Source: Actinomycetes bacterium
GTDB taxonomy: Bacteria > Actinomycetota > Actinomycetes > Actinomycetales > Microbacteriaceae
Length of the DNA stretch: 64,000 nt
Assembly (NCBI GenBank): GCA_029779645.1
Contig: JAKPAC010000041.1
Location: 115,995 to 179,994 of the forward strand
Reading direction: 5' to 3'
The position numbers were made by a program, and so were the translations under genes. The notes under the pieces were generated by a model. It saw only the letters and a program-made list of their open reading frames with translations. It made no database searches and was not told where the DNA came from. Positions 8,430 through 16,491 of the stretch are shown here, piece after piece (the stretch's first letter is position 1; each line of letters starts with the position of its first letter).

Positions 8430-8990
8430 CTAGCGGCCGCGCGTCGTGCCGCCCGAGACGCCCGCCCGCGTGAGCGCCGCCGCCACACCGCGCCCGATCA
8501 GCGTGAAGCCGAGCGGCGAGATGAAGAACAGCGAGAGGTAGATGATCTGCGTGGCGAGGGCGAAGCGCTCGGCGTCGAAGGTCGTCCACACGAGCAGGCC
8601 GAAGGCGAGCCCGCCGACCACCGGGGGGATGTAGTAGAGCCAGGTGTCCCAGCGGCGGTAGCGGAAGATCACGAAGACGAGCTCCTGCAGGATGCCGATC
8701 AGCAGCGCGGTGCCGAGGAACGCGGCCGCGAGGTGCGGCGCGAACGCGAGACCGACGAGCGCCGAGAGCATGTTGGTGATCAGCGCGACCAGGGGCATCC
8801 GCAGCAGCGACTGCGCGATCACACCGGGCAGGAAGTACACGCCGATCATCGCGCCGTACAGCAGCGGCACGGTCGCCGAGATCAGGAAGCTCGCGTAGGC
8901 GAGCCCCGCCGACACGAGCCCTGCTGCGACGCCGATGGCGGCGCAGGTGAGCAGTACGCGGGTCGAGAGCAGGGATGATTTACGGGCCAC
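8430..8990 (-). CDS. ECF transporter S component, YkoE family
   Basis: 186 aa, almost entirely membrane-embedded, with a GTG start. Features that resemble the YkoE family are LYGAMIGVYFLPGVIAQ, the central LVALITNMLSALVG, and GILQELVFVIFRYRRW. YkoE proteins bind thiamine or its pyrimidine precursor HMP, and the gene order S / double ATPase / T equals Bacillus ykoEDC. About 160 bases separate this gene from the ATPase gene, and the iron-box promoter lies in that gap, so the S component may be expressed separately. A heme or other iron-linked substrate is an alternative, since ECF heme importers exist in Gram-positives; binding residues cannot settle this by eye. Confidence 0.8.
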   Translation of the reverse strand: MARKSSLLSTRVLLTCAAIGVAAGLVSAGLAYASFLISATVPLLYGAMIGVYFLPGVIAQSLLRMPLVALITNMLSALVGLAFAPHLAAAFLGTALLIGILQELVFVIFRYRRWDTWLYYIPPVVGGLAFGLLVWTTFDAERFALATQIIYLSLFFISPLGFTLIGRGVAAALTRAGVSGGTTRGR

Positions 8991-8996
8991 GGTGTC

Positions 8997-9002
8997 AGCG
9001 TA
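8997..9002 (-). promoter_or_regulatory. -10 box of the S-component gene, probably leaderless
   Basis: TACGCT on the minus strand is six bases before the GTG at 8990, the spacing expected of a leaderless transcript. There is no Shine-Dalgarno and no iron box here. Confidence 0.45.
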
Positions 9003-9082
9003 CCGCTCGGGCGCGAGCGCGCCGAAAAGATTGCCGCCGGGGTGGATGCCGCCGCCCGGCGCGGTGCGCGTCGAGCCCGCCG

Positions 9083-10075
9083 TCAGCCTCGCCGGCCCAA
9101 GCGGCGCTGGCGGGTCGTGAGCCGCACGCCCGGCATGGGCGGCGCCGGGATGCGCTCGCCGCCGTGCCCGGGCACGTGCCCGAAGCGAGGGGCGTCATTC
9201 TCCCAGTCCGCGCGCGCCGCCACGATCTCCTCGTGGGTGCGGCCCACGAAGTTCCACCACATGATGATCTGCTCGGAGAAGGGCTCGCCGCCCAGCAGGA
9301 ACACGATCGCGCCCTCGGCGCTGTGCACGTCGATGTGGTCGCGGTCGATGCCGAGGTAGAGCATCGCCTTGTCGTCGACGCGGATGCGCTCGGAACCGGC
9401 CGGGTCCGTCGCGGCGTCGACCTCGATCGCGCCCTCGACGCCCAGCAGGGCATGCTCCCACTGCGCGTTGAGGGGCAGACGCACGGTCGCGCCGGGTGCG
9501 ATGCGCAGCTCGGCGCCCACGATGGGTGTGTGTGCGGTCGCCGGCGAGGTCACGCCGCCGAACTCGCCCATCACGACGAGCACCTCGAGGCCCGGCAGGC
9601 TCAGGTGGGGCAGCTCGGTGTGCTGCTCGAAGGCGGGGGCCATGTGCCGGGCCGATTCCGGCAGCGCGACCCAGAACTGGAGCGCGTCGAGGGGGATCTC
9701 CTCCTCGCCAAGCGAGTACTCGGAGTGCGCGATGCCGTGGCCGCTGGTCATCAGGTTGAGCGCGCCGCGGGTCACGACCACGTCGCTGCCGATGGTGTCG
9801 CGGTGGCGCACCTCGCCCAGCAGCGGCCACGTGACGGTCTGCAGGCCGATGTGCGGGTGCGGCTCCACGCGCATGCGGGTCGGCTGTGGGCCGAAGCGGT
9901 CGAGGAAGCACCAGGCGCCCACCATCGGAAGGTCGCGCTGGGGCAGCGTGCGTCGCACGTGCATGTTGCGCACGCCGCCGAGCGGCACCTCCCGGGCCTC
10001 GAGGAGCACCGCCATCGGACCGGTGCACTCGGCGGCGGTGGCGAGGTCTTCGGTGCCGACGTCGAGCCGGCTCAT
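9083..10075 (-). CDS. Pirin family cupin protein
   Basis: 330 aa. The start at 10075 is fixed by a four-base ATGA overlap with the upstream GNAT gene. The N-terminal cupin carries the pirin metal ligands: EPHPHIGLQTV (two His) and GHGIAHSEYS (His and Glu), plus WCFLDRFGP, typical of the family. The C-terminal cupin is less conserved, as usual. Pirins bind one Fe or Ni ion; some act as quercetin dioxygenases, others as redox-sensing regulators. The C-terminal WNFVGRTHEEI motif is also common in bacterial pirins. It is probably co-transcribed with the small acetyltransferase. Confidence 0.9.
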   Translation of the reverse strand: MSRLDVGTEDLATAAECTGPMAVLLEAREVPLGGVRNMHVRRTLPQRDLPMVGAWCFLDRFGPQPTRMRVEPHPHIGLQTVTWPLLGEVRHRDTIGSDVVVTRGALNLMTSGHGIAHSEYSLGEEEIPLDALQFWVALPESARHMAPAFEQHTELPHLSLPGLEVLVVMGEFGGVTSPATAHTPIVGAELRIAPGATVRLPLNAQWEHALLGVEGAIEVDAATDPAGSERIRVDDKAMLYLGIDRDHIDVHSAEGAIVFLLGGEPFSEQIIMWWNFVGRTHEEIVAARADWENDAPRFGHVPGHGGERIPAPPMPGVRLTTRQRRLGRRG

Positions 10076-10389
10076 GCCTGGGCGCTCGTCTTGGCACCCT
10101 CCGGCCACTCGATCACGGCGCCGGGCACCTCGTTCGCGCGCACCCAGGCCTGCACGTAGCTGCACACCGGGATGATGCGCGAGCCGCGGGCCGTGGCATC
10201 CGTCAGCGCGAACTGCACGAGCCTGCCGGCGAGTCCCTGGCCCCCGAAGCTCGGGTCGACGTGGGTGTGGTCGAAGGTGATCTCGCCGTCTCCCTGCACG
10301 AAGTGGGCGTAGCCCGCCTCGGCACCGCCGACCTTGATGAGGTAGCTGCTGCGCTCGTCGTCGCGCTCGATGAGGATCTCGTCGGTCAT
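10072..10389 (-). CDS. Small GNAT-family N-acetyltransferase (YjdJ/COG2388 type)
   Basis: 105 aa, typical for this short GNAT subgroup. The ATG at 10389 follows GGAAGGG. Visible motifs are HTHVDPSFGGQGLAGRLVQFAL, where GGQGLAGRL is the acetyl-CoA pyrophosphate loop, and GSRIIPVCSYVQAW, the C-terminal beta-strand segment containing the conserved Cys-Ser-Tyr. The substrate is unknown for this subgroup. It is the first gene of a two-gene unit with pirin, and divergent from the DUF3516 helicase. Confidence 0.9.
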   Translation of the reverse strand: MTDEILIERDDERSSYLIKVGGAEAGYAHFVQGDGEITFDHTHVDPSFGGQGLAGRLVQFALTDATARGSRIIPVCSYVQAWVRANEVPGAVIEWPEGAKTSAQA

Positions 10390-10541
10390 GATGCAACCCT
10401 TCCAGTTGTGGCGAGGCGGCTCTGCCGCGCCCTCATCTCAACCTATGCCGCGGCGTCGGGTATTCCCAGCGCTCGGGCCGCTCCGTGCGTGTCTGCGCCC
10501 CGCGCGCGGCCGTCGCGCGCGCCATGCGGCAGACTCGGAGG

Positions 10542-13157
10542 ATGCCCACTCCCGCCCCGACCGAGGCGCCCCTGCCGCTGCTCGACCGCCTGCCGCGCGG
10601 CGCCGACGCCGACCCCGACGAGCTCTACACCGGCTTCGTCGAGTGGGCCGAGGCGACCGGATTCTCGCTGTACCCGGCGCAGGACGAGGCCGCGATCGAG
10701 ATCGTCTCGGGGTCGAACGTGATCCTCTCGACGCCGACGGGCACGGGCAAGTCGCTCGTCGCGATCGCCGCGCACGCCGCGGCCGTCGCGCGCGGGGGCC
10801 GGACCTTCTACACGGCGCCGATCAAGGCGCTGGTGAGCGAGAAGTTCTTCGCCCTCATCGAGGTCTTCGGCGCCGAGAACGTGGGCATGGTCACGGGCGA
10901 TTCGTCGGTGAACGCCGATGCCCCGATCATCTGCTGCACCGCCGAGATCCTCGCCAACGCCGCGCTCCGGCACGGCGCCGACACCCCGGTCGACCAGGTC
11001 GTCATGGACGAGTTCCACTACTACGGCGACCCCGATCGGGGCTGGGCCTGGCAGGTGCCGCTCCTGCTGCTGCCGCGCGTGCAGTTCGTCCTCATGTCGG
11101 CCACCCTCGGCGACGTCACCGAGATCGCCGACGACCTCACCGAGCGCACCGGCCGCCCCACCGCGCTGATCACCGGCGTGGAGCGCCCGGTGCCGCTGCA
11201 CTTCTCCTACGCGCGCACGCCCGTGCACGAGACCGTCGAAGAGCTGCTCGACACGCGGCAGGCGCCCATCTACATCGTGCACTTCTCGCAGGCCGCCGCC
11301 ATGGAGCGGGCGCAGGCGCTGTCGAGCCTGCGCATCGTGAGCCGCGAGCAGCGCGACGAGATCGCCGACGCGATCGGCGGCTTCCGATTCACGACGGCCT
11401 TCGGGCGCATCCTCTCGCGGTACGTGCGCGCCGGCATCGGGGTGCATCACGCCGGCATGCTGCCGCGCTACCGCCGCCTCGTCGAGACGCTCGCCCAGCG
11501 CGGGCTCCTGCGGGTGATCTGCGGCACCGACACGCTCGGCGTCGGCATCAACGTGCCGATTCGCACCGTGCTCATCACCGCGCTGGCGAAGTACGACGGG
11601 CAGCGGATGCGTCAGCTCAGCGCCCGCGAGTTCCATCAGATCGCGGGCCGGGCGGGCCGGGCGGGGTACGACACCGCCGGCACCGTCGTTGTGATGGCGC
11701 CCGAGCACGAGATCGAGAACGCGCAGGCGCTCGCCAAGGCGGGAGACGATCCCAAGAAGCTGCGCAAGGTGGTGCGCAAGAAGGCGCCCACCGGCTTCGT
11801 GAACTGGGGCGAGGCGAGTTTCGAGAAGCTGGTGGCCGCCGAACCCGAGCCGCTGACCCCGCACCTGGTGCTCACCGCCGCGATGATGATCAACGTCATC
11901 GCCCGCGGCGGCGACGTCTTCGCGAACATCCGCTCGCTCGTGTTCGACAACCACGAGTCGCGCCCGCGGCAGTACGAGCTCGCGCGTCGCGCGCTCGGCA
12001 TCTTCCGCACGCTGGTCGTCGCGGGCGTGGTCGAGGTCGTCCCGGCCGAGGGCCCGGCCGAGGGCCCGGCCGCGGCCCCCGGCATCCGCCTCACGGTCGA
12101 TCTGCAGCCCAACTTCGCGCTCAACCAGCCGCTCTCGCCGTTCGCGCTCGCCGCGATCGAGCTGCTCGACCCGGAGGACGGGGCGGGCGAGCACGCAGGG
12201 GCTGGGAGCGGGGCCGGGGCTGAGGCATCCACCGCCGGCACCGGGCACTACGCGCTCGACGTGGTCAGCGTGATCGAGGCGACCCTCGACGACCCGCGTC
12301 CGGTGCTCTCGCAGCAGCAGTTCCTGGCCCGCGGCGAGGCGGTCGCGGCGATGAAGCGCGAGGGCATCGAGTACGACGAGCGGATGGAGCTGCTCGAGGA
12401 GGTGACGCACCCCAAGCCGCTCGCCGAGCTGCTCGCGCAGTCGTTCGAGGTGTTCGCGTCGAGCCAGCCGTGGGTGCGCGATTTCGAGCTCTCGCCCAAA
12501 TCGGTCGTGCGCGACATGTTCGAGCGCGCCCTCTCGTTCGGCGAGTTCGTCTCGCACTATCAGCTGGCCCGCAGCGAGGGGCTGGTGCTGCGCTACCTCA
12601 GCGACGCGTACCGGGCGATTCGCCAGACGGTGCCGACCGAGGCGAAGACCGAGGAGCTGCTCGACATCATCGAGTGGCTCGGCGAGCTGGTGCGGCAGGT
12701 CGACTCGAGCCTCGTCGACGAGTGGGAGGAGCTCATCAATCCCCTGGATGCTCCATCCGACGCCGCTCCCGTCGTCCCGCCCGCGCCGCCGTCGTTGCTC
12801 ACGAACCGTCGCGCCTTCGTGGTGCTGGTGCGCAACGAGCTGTTCCGCCGCGTGCGGCTGGCCGCGCGCGAAGACGACGAGGCGCTGGCCGAGCTCGATC
12901 CCGGCGTGGACTGGTCGGCGGCGCTCGATGACTACTTCGACGAGCACGACGAGATGCTCACGGGCGGTCCGGCGCGCTCGCCGGCGCTGGTCGATATCGA
13001 CGAGTCGGATGCCGCCGACGGACTGTGGCGCGTCGAGCAGACGATCGACGACCCCGAGGAGCATCACGATTGGCGCATCCGCGCTGTCGTCGATCTCGCG
13101 GCGTCGGAGGAGGCGGGCACCGCGGTGCTGCGCGTGACCGAGGTGCTGCGACTCTGA
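10542..13157 (+). CDS. Ski2-like DEAD/DEAH-box helicase, DUF3516 family
   Basis: 871 aa from the ATG at 10542. A CAGACT box lies six bases upstream, and GGAGG is directly against the start, so translation may be leaderless. Helicase motifs are STPTGTGKSLVA (Walker A), the Ski2-type box VVMDEFHYYGD, LMSATLGD, GIGVHHAGMLPRYRR, CGTDTLGVGINVPIRTV and QIAGRAGRAGYDT. The C-terminal half (from about residue 430) is the DUF3516 region found mainly in actinobacteria. It has an acidic, variable linker around residues 500-570. A function in RNA or DNA metabolism is likely; the precise substrate is not established. Confidence 0.92.
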   Translation: MPTPAPTEAPLPLLDRLPRGADADPDELYTGFVEWAEATGFSLYPAQDEAAIEIVSGSNVILSTPTGTGKSLVAIAAHAAAVARGGRTFYTAPIKALVSEKFFALIEVFGAENVGMVTGDSSVNADAPIICCTAEILANAALRHGADTPVDQVVMDEFHYYGDPDRGWAWQVPLLLLPRVQFVLMSATLGDVTEIADDLTERTGRPTALITGVERPVPLHFSYARTPVHETVEELLDTRQAPIYIVHFSQAAAMERAQALSSLRIVSREQRDEIADAIGGFRFTTAFGRILSRYVRAGIGVHHAGMLPRYRRLVETLAQRGLLRVICGTDTLGVGINVPIRTVLITALAKYDGQRMRQLSAREFHQIAGRAGRAGYDTAGTVVVMAPEHEIENAQALAKAGDDPKKLRKVVRKKAPTGFVNWGEASFEKLVAAEPEPLTPHLVLTAAMMINVIARGGDVFANIRSLVFDNHESRPRQYELARRALGIFRTLVVAGVVEVVPAEGPAEGPAAAPGIRLTVDLQPNFALNQPLSPFALAAIELLDPEDGAGEHAGAGSGAGAEASTAGTGHYALDVVSVIEATLDDPRPVLSQQQFLARGEAVAAMKREGIEYDERMELLEEVTHPKPLAELLAQSFEVFASSQPWVRDFELSPKSVVRDMFERALSFGEFVSHYQLARSEGLVLRYLSDAYRAIRQTVPTEAKTEELLDIIEWLGELVRQVDSSLVDEWEELINPLDAPSDAAPVVPPAPPSLLTNRRAFVVLVRNELFRRVRLAAREDDEALAELDPGVDWSAALDDYFDEHDEMLTGGPARSPALVDIDESDAADGLWRVEQTIDDPEEHHDWRIRAVVDLAASEEAGTAVLRVTEVLRL

Positions 13158-13215
13158 GCGGGATGCGCTGCTGGCGCTGAGTCGCCCTGCTGAGCCGCCG
13201 GCATCGCTACGACGC

Positions 13216-13260
13216 GTCACGCGCGGTCACGCGCCGTCATGCGGCGTCATGCTCCGTCAC
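13216..13260. repeat. Five GTCA(C/T) motifs at exact 10-bp spacing
   Basis: GTCAC, GTCAC, GTCAT, GTCAT and GTCAC begin at 13216, 13226, 13236, 13246 and 13256, in a GC-rich frame. They end about 50 bases before the DUF1684 start. The 10-bp spacing puts all copies on one face of the helix. Confidence 0.7.
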
Positions 13261-13310
13261 GGTGCGCAACGCCGGGCCGGTGCCGGCGTGCGTCCTGTTT
13301 CAATGGGCCC

Positions 13311-14051
13311 ATGACGAATCCGAACGAGGAACATCTGGCGTGGGCGCAGTCCCGGCGCGACACGGTCACCGCGGCGCAGGGCGTCCTGTCGCTCGTGGTG
13401 CAGGCATGGGCCGGGGCCGGCGAACCCGAGATCGCGGAGGAGGTCGCGCGCGAGGGGCACCCCGCCGAGGCCGGGTTCACGCGGCTCGAGCGCCCGGACC
13501 TCGAGACGGGCGAGGTGCAGCAGGGCTACCGCATCTGGCGAACGGATTCTCCGGCGCAGCGGGCCTTCGAGGCGATCGAGGTGTACGACTACGACCCCGC
13601 CTGGGTGGTCGAGGGCCGTTTCGAGCTCGTCGACGAGGAGCGCGTCGTGCCGATCGAGCACCTCCTCGATGGGGGCGCCACGCGCGAGCTGCCGGTGTCG
13701 GGCGATCTCGTCTTCACGCATGAGGGGCAGGAGATCCGGCTCGCGGCGGTCGACGCGAACTACGGGGGCCAGTCGATCCTGCACCTGGTGTTCGCCGACC
13801 AGAGCAACGGCGTCGAGTCGTACGGCACGGGGCGCTTCCTCCTGCTTGAGCACCCGGCGGCCGGTGCCGAGCTCGCGGCCGGCGGGTCGGTCTCGCTCAC
13901 GATCGACTTCAACCGCGCGGTCGTGCCGCCCTGCGGCTTCTCGAACCAGATGAACTGCCCGCTGCCGCCGCTGCAGAACCGACTGCCCTTCCCGGTGCGG
14001 GCGGGCGAGCGCACCGTGCGCTTCGCCGAGGGCTTCTCGCTCCACGCCTGA
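13311..14051 (+). CDS. DUF1684 domain protein
   Basis: 246 aa from the ATG at 13311, the first codon after an unconserved Arg-rich stretch in the ORF track. The C-terminal half carries the family hallmark: YGTGRFLLLEHP, then SLTIDFNRAVVPPCGFSNQMNCPLPPLQNRLPFPVRAGE, in which the PPCGFS...CPLPPxxNRL block is strongly conserved. There is no signal peptide or membrane helix. DUF1684 proteins have no established reaction; the conserved Cys pair could bind a metal or form a disulfide (inference). It stands alone, with a repeat-rich spacer downstream. Confidence 0.88.
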   Translation: MTNPNEEHLAWAQSRRDTVTAAQGVLSLVVQAWAGAGEPEIAEEVAREGHPAEAGFTRLERPDLETGEVQQGYRIWRTDSPAQRAFEAIEVYDYDPAWVVEGRFELVDEERVVPIEHLLDGGATRELPVSGDLVFTHEGQEIRLAAVDANYGGQSILHLVFADQSNGVESYGTGRFLLLEHPAAGAELAAGGSVSLTIDFNRAVVPPCGFSNQMNCPLPPLQNRLPFPVRAGERTVRFAEGFSLHA

Positions 14052-14120
14052 GCGCGGGTTTCCTCGCGCTGAAGATCGTCGCGCCGCGCGAGCACGCGCG
14101 ACTGGCATCGTGCGTGCGGC

Positions 14121-14140
14121 GGTGCGGTGCGGTGCGGTGC
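14121..14140. repeat. GGTGC pentanucleotide repeat, four copies
   Basis: Four perfect GGTGC units followed by GGTGG, in the non-coding spacer between the DUF1684 and HNH genes. The 473-base spacer (14052-14524) holds only such simple-sequence tracts; no credible gene was seen in it. Confidence 0.85.
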
Positions 14141-14159
14141 GGTGGAGAGGGCTAGGTTC

Positions 14160-14200
<41 letters not shown>

Positions 14201-14369
14201 TGCCGTGCCGTGTGCGCTGCTGTGCTCTGCCGTGCAGTGTGCAGGCCATGCGGTGCGCGTGGTCTGTGCGCTGCCCCGCCCGGTGTGCGATCCGAGATGC
14301 CGCAGCGCGTTCGACACCCCGCACGGCGTGGGCCTTCCGGATGGACCGTGCCGTGCCGATCCGAAGCCC

Positions 14370-14482
14370 GAGTCCAAGTCCAAGTCCAAGTCCGATTCCG
14401 ACCCGGGCCCGAGTCCGAGTCCGATTCCGACCCGGGCCCGAGTCCGAGTCCGAGTCCGACCCGAGTCCGACCCGAGTCCGAG
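14370..14482. repeat. (A/G)AGTCC-type hexamer array with a 29-bp duplicated block
   Basis: Repeated GAGTCC/AAGTCC units are interrupted by GATTCCGACCCGGGCCC. The TCCGATTCCGACCCGGGCCCGAG block occurs twice, 29 bases apart. It ends 43 bases before the stop of the minus-strand HNH gene. Confidence 0.9.
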
Positions 14483-14524
14483 GTGCCCCCATTCTCACTT
14501 GCCCCGCCCCGAGGGCGGCAGGCG

Positions 14525-16312
14525 TCAGAAGGGTGGTGCGTCGTCCGTGTCGGTGCCGGCTCTGGCGTCGGTGCGGGCTCGCGACCAGTGCCCGACTGTT
14601 CCATCGGCGCTGCTGGTGGCGTGTTTCCAGTTGGGGTCGGGTGAGAAAGTGACGGTGCTGGTGGGGATGTCTGGGTGGGTTCGGCCGGTGGGGCTGGTCC
14701 ATTCGAGGATGCCGCCGGGTTTCTGGGTGACCGACCATGCGGTGGCGTGTTTGAGGGTGTGGTGTCGGCGGCAGAGGTGGGCGAGGTTGTCGTGTCTTGT
14801 CGGGCCGCCGTGGGCGTGGTCGGTGGTGTGGTCGATGTCGCACCGGTGGGCGGGCCATCGGCAGCCGGGGAAGCGGCAGTGTTGGTCGCGTGTACGGAGG
14901 GTGCGTTTGAGGTCGCGGCTGGGGGTGTACCGGTCGACGGTGAGGATGGCGCCGGTGATGGGGTGGGTGAGGACTCGGTCCCATCCGGTCGCGGCGCCGG
15001 CGAGTTCGCGGGCGGTGTTCGCGTCGATCGGTCCGATCCCGGCGAGTTCGCCGGGGGTATCCGTGTGGCCCATCAGCGCGAGCACCGGGATAGTGACCTG
15101 GACCCGGGCGTTGATGGTGCCGAGGGCGGTGGTGCCGGTGTGTGCGGTGGGGGATGCGGTGAGGGCGAGGTCGGCGAAGACGTCGGCGCAGAGCTGCTGA
15201 ATCGTGCGCAGATCGCGCACATCGTGCTCGTCGGCGCCCTCGGCCGCTCCGTTCCCGGTTGCACGCTCTCCGCCCGCTCCGAGCCCGTTGACCCCGAACC
15301 CCGCACTGCCCGTACCGCTTGTGCCCGCGACGCCGCGTGAGCCGCGGCGGCTGGTTGGACGGGCGTCGGTGACGCTGTGTGCCATCTGCAGGATTCGGTC
15401 GCGGATCGCGTGTGCGTGGACGGCGGGGATGGTGGCGATCAGCTCTGCCATCCCGTCCGGGAGATCGACCACGCGCAGCCCGCGGCACGCGGCGGCGGTG
15501 GTGTGGCGTTCGGTGAAGGTGCGGGGGTGGACGCGTTCGGCGATGATCGGGGCGAGGTGGCGCACCCGGCCCGGGGTCTCGCGTTCCGCGATCGGCAGGA
15601 TCAGTGCCTCGAACGCGGCCCGCGCTTCGGGGTCGGGGAGGTGGGCCCCGCCGCGGAGGATCGCCTCGGCGTGCGCACCGGTGATCCTCGCCGCGCGCAG
15701 TGCGGTGAGGGTGTCGGGGAACTGCTCGACGAGGCGGGGTGCCTCGCTGAGTTCGCGCTGCACGGTGCGGTCGCTCACGCGCAGCGCGGTGCCCAGCTCG
15801 GCCGCGATGGCCCGGTAGGGCAGCTCGATCGCCCGGCCCGTGCGCTCGCCACGCCCCGCGACCGCACCCGCGATGCGGGCGGCCGCGGTCATGAGCTCGG
15901 CACGCTCGGCGTGCCACACGCTCACCGCCGCATCCCCATCGACCAGGGCGCGCACGATCGCATCCAACTCGACGAGCTCGGCGGGCAGAAACTCGGGATG
16001 CGCCGCCGGCTCGAACACAGCGGGCACATCGGTTGCCATGCCGGTGGCGGGAGCTCCGGTGATCGCCGCTTCGGTGCGGACAGTTCGGCGGGTTCTCGCC
16101 TGAGCGCCGGAACCTCCACCACCGGCTACTCCGGGGCCTCGAGCACCGGAACGTGCAACACCGGCCACCTCAGCCTCGACACCTCGATCGGCCTCCGGGC
16201 CCTGCGGGACGAACGTCACGGTGCTCCGAGCGCTGCGCGCCGGGATGCTCCCGACGGCGCGCACGGCGATCATCGCGAGGCCGCCTGCTGCTGTGCCCAT
16301 GGAGGGGTTCAT
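14525..16312 (-). CDS. DUF222 / HNH endonuclease domain protein (13E12-repeat type)
   Basis: 595 aa from the ATG at 16312; the ORF-track extension overlaps the divergent recQ start and is dropped. The order is a variable Ala/Gly-rich N-terminus (1-90), a DUF222 helical region (about 95-420; LPYRAIAAELGTALRVSDRTVQREL, ITGAHAEAILRGGA), and a C-terminal HNH nuclease with CRFPGCRWPAHRCDIDHTTDHAHGGPT...NLAHLCRRHHTLKH (paired Cys, His cluster). The family is abundant in Microbacteriaceae and mycobacteria, often in many copies; its role is not established and mobility has been suggested. The C-terminal tail after the HNH (ARTDARAGTDTDD) abuts the repeat-rich spacer. Confidence 0.9.
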   Translation of the reverse strand: MNPSMGTAAGGLAMIAVRAVGSIPARSARSTVTFVPQGPEADRGVEAEVAGVARSGARGPGVAGGGGSGAQARTRRTVRTEAAITGAPATGMATDVPAVFEPAAHPEFLPAELVELDAIVRALVDGDAAVSVWHAERAELMTAAARIAGAVAGRGERTGRAIELPYRAIAAELGTALRVSDRTVQRELSEAPRLVEQFPDTLTALRAARITGAHAEAILRGGAHLPDPEARAAFEALILPIAERETPGRVRHLAPIIAERVHPRTFTERHTTAAACRGLRVVDLPDGMAELIATIPAVHAHAIRDRILQMAHSVTDARPTSRRGSRGVAGTSGTGSAGFGVNGLGAGGERATGNGAAEGADEHDVRDLRTIQQLCADVFADLALTASPTAHTGTTALGTINARVQVTIPVLALMGHTDTPGELAGIGPIDANTARELAGAATGWDRVLTHPITGAILTVDRYTPSRDLKRTLRTRDQHCRFPGCRWPAHRCDIDHTTDHAHGGPTRHDNLAHLCRRHHTLKHATAWSVTQKPGGILEWTSPTGRTHPDIPTSTVTFSPDPNWKHATSSADGTVGHWSRARTDARAGTDTDDAPPF

Positions 16313-16478
16313 GAGTCCATTTTCGCAGAAATCTTCTAATGTGTCACCGCTCGGGCCGCATCTGTGGAGAACGTTCTCGAAGAGGCATTCCCATGATCGG
16401 GGTGGCGAATCACGCCGGAACGCCCCCGAATCGCCCCCGAACGACCGAAGCCCGCCGACCGATGTCGACGGCTCCAGG

Positions 16479-16484
16479 TAGCGT
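16479..16484 (+). promoter_or_regulatory. -10 box of recQ, probably leaderless
   Basis: TAGCGT sits seven bases before the GTG at 16492, matching the leaderless pattern seen at several other genes here. There is no Shine-Dalgarno at that GTG. Confidence 0.4.
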
Positions 16485-16491
16485 TGAAGCC

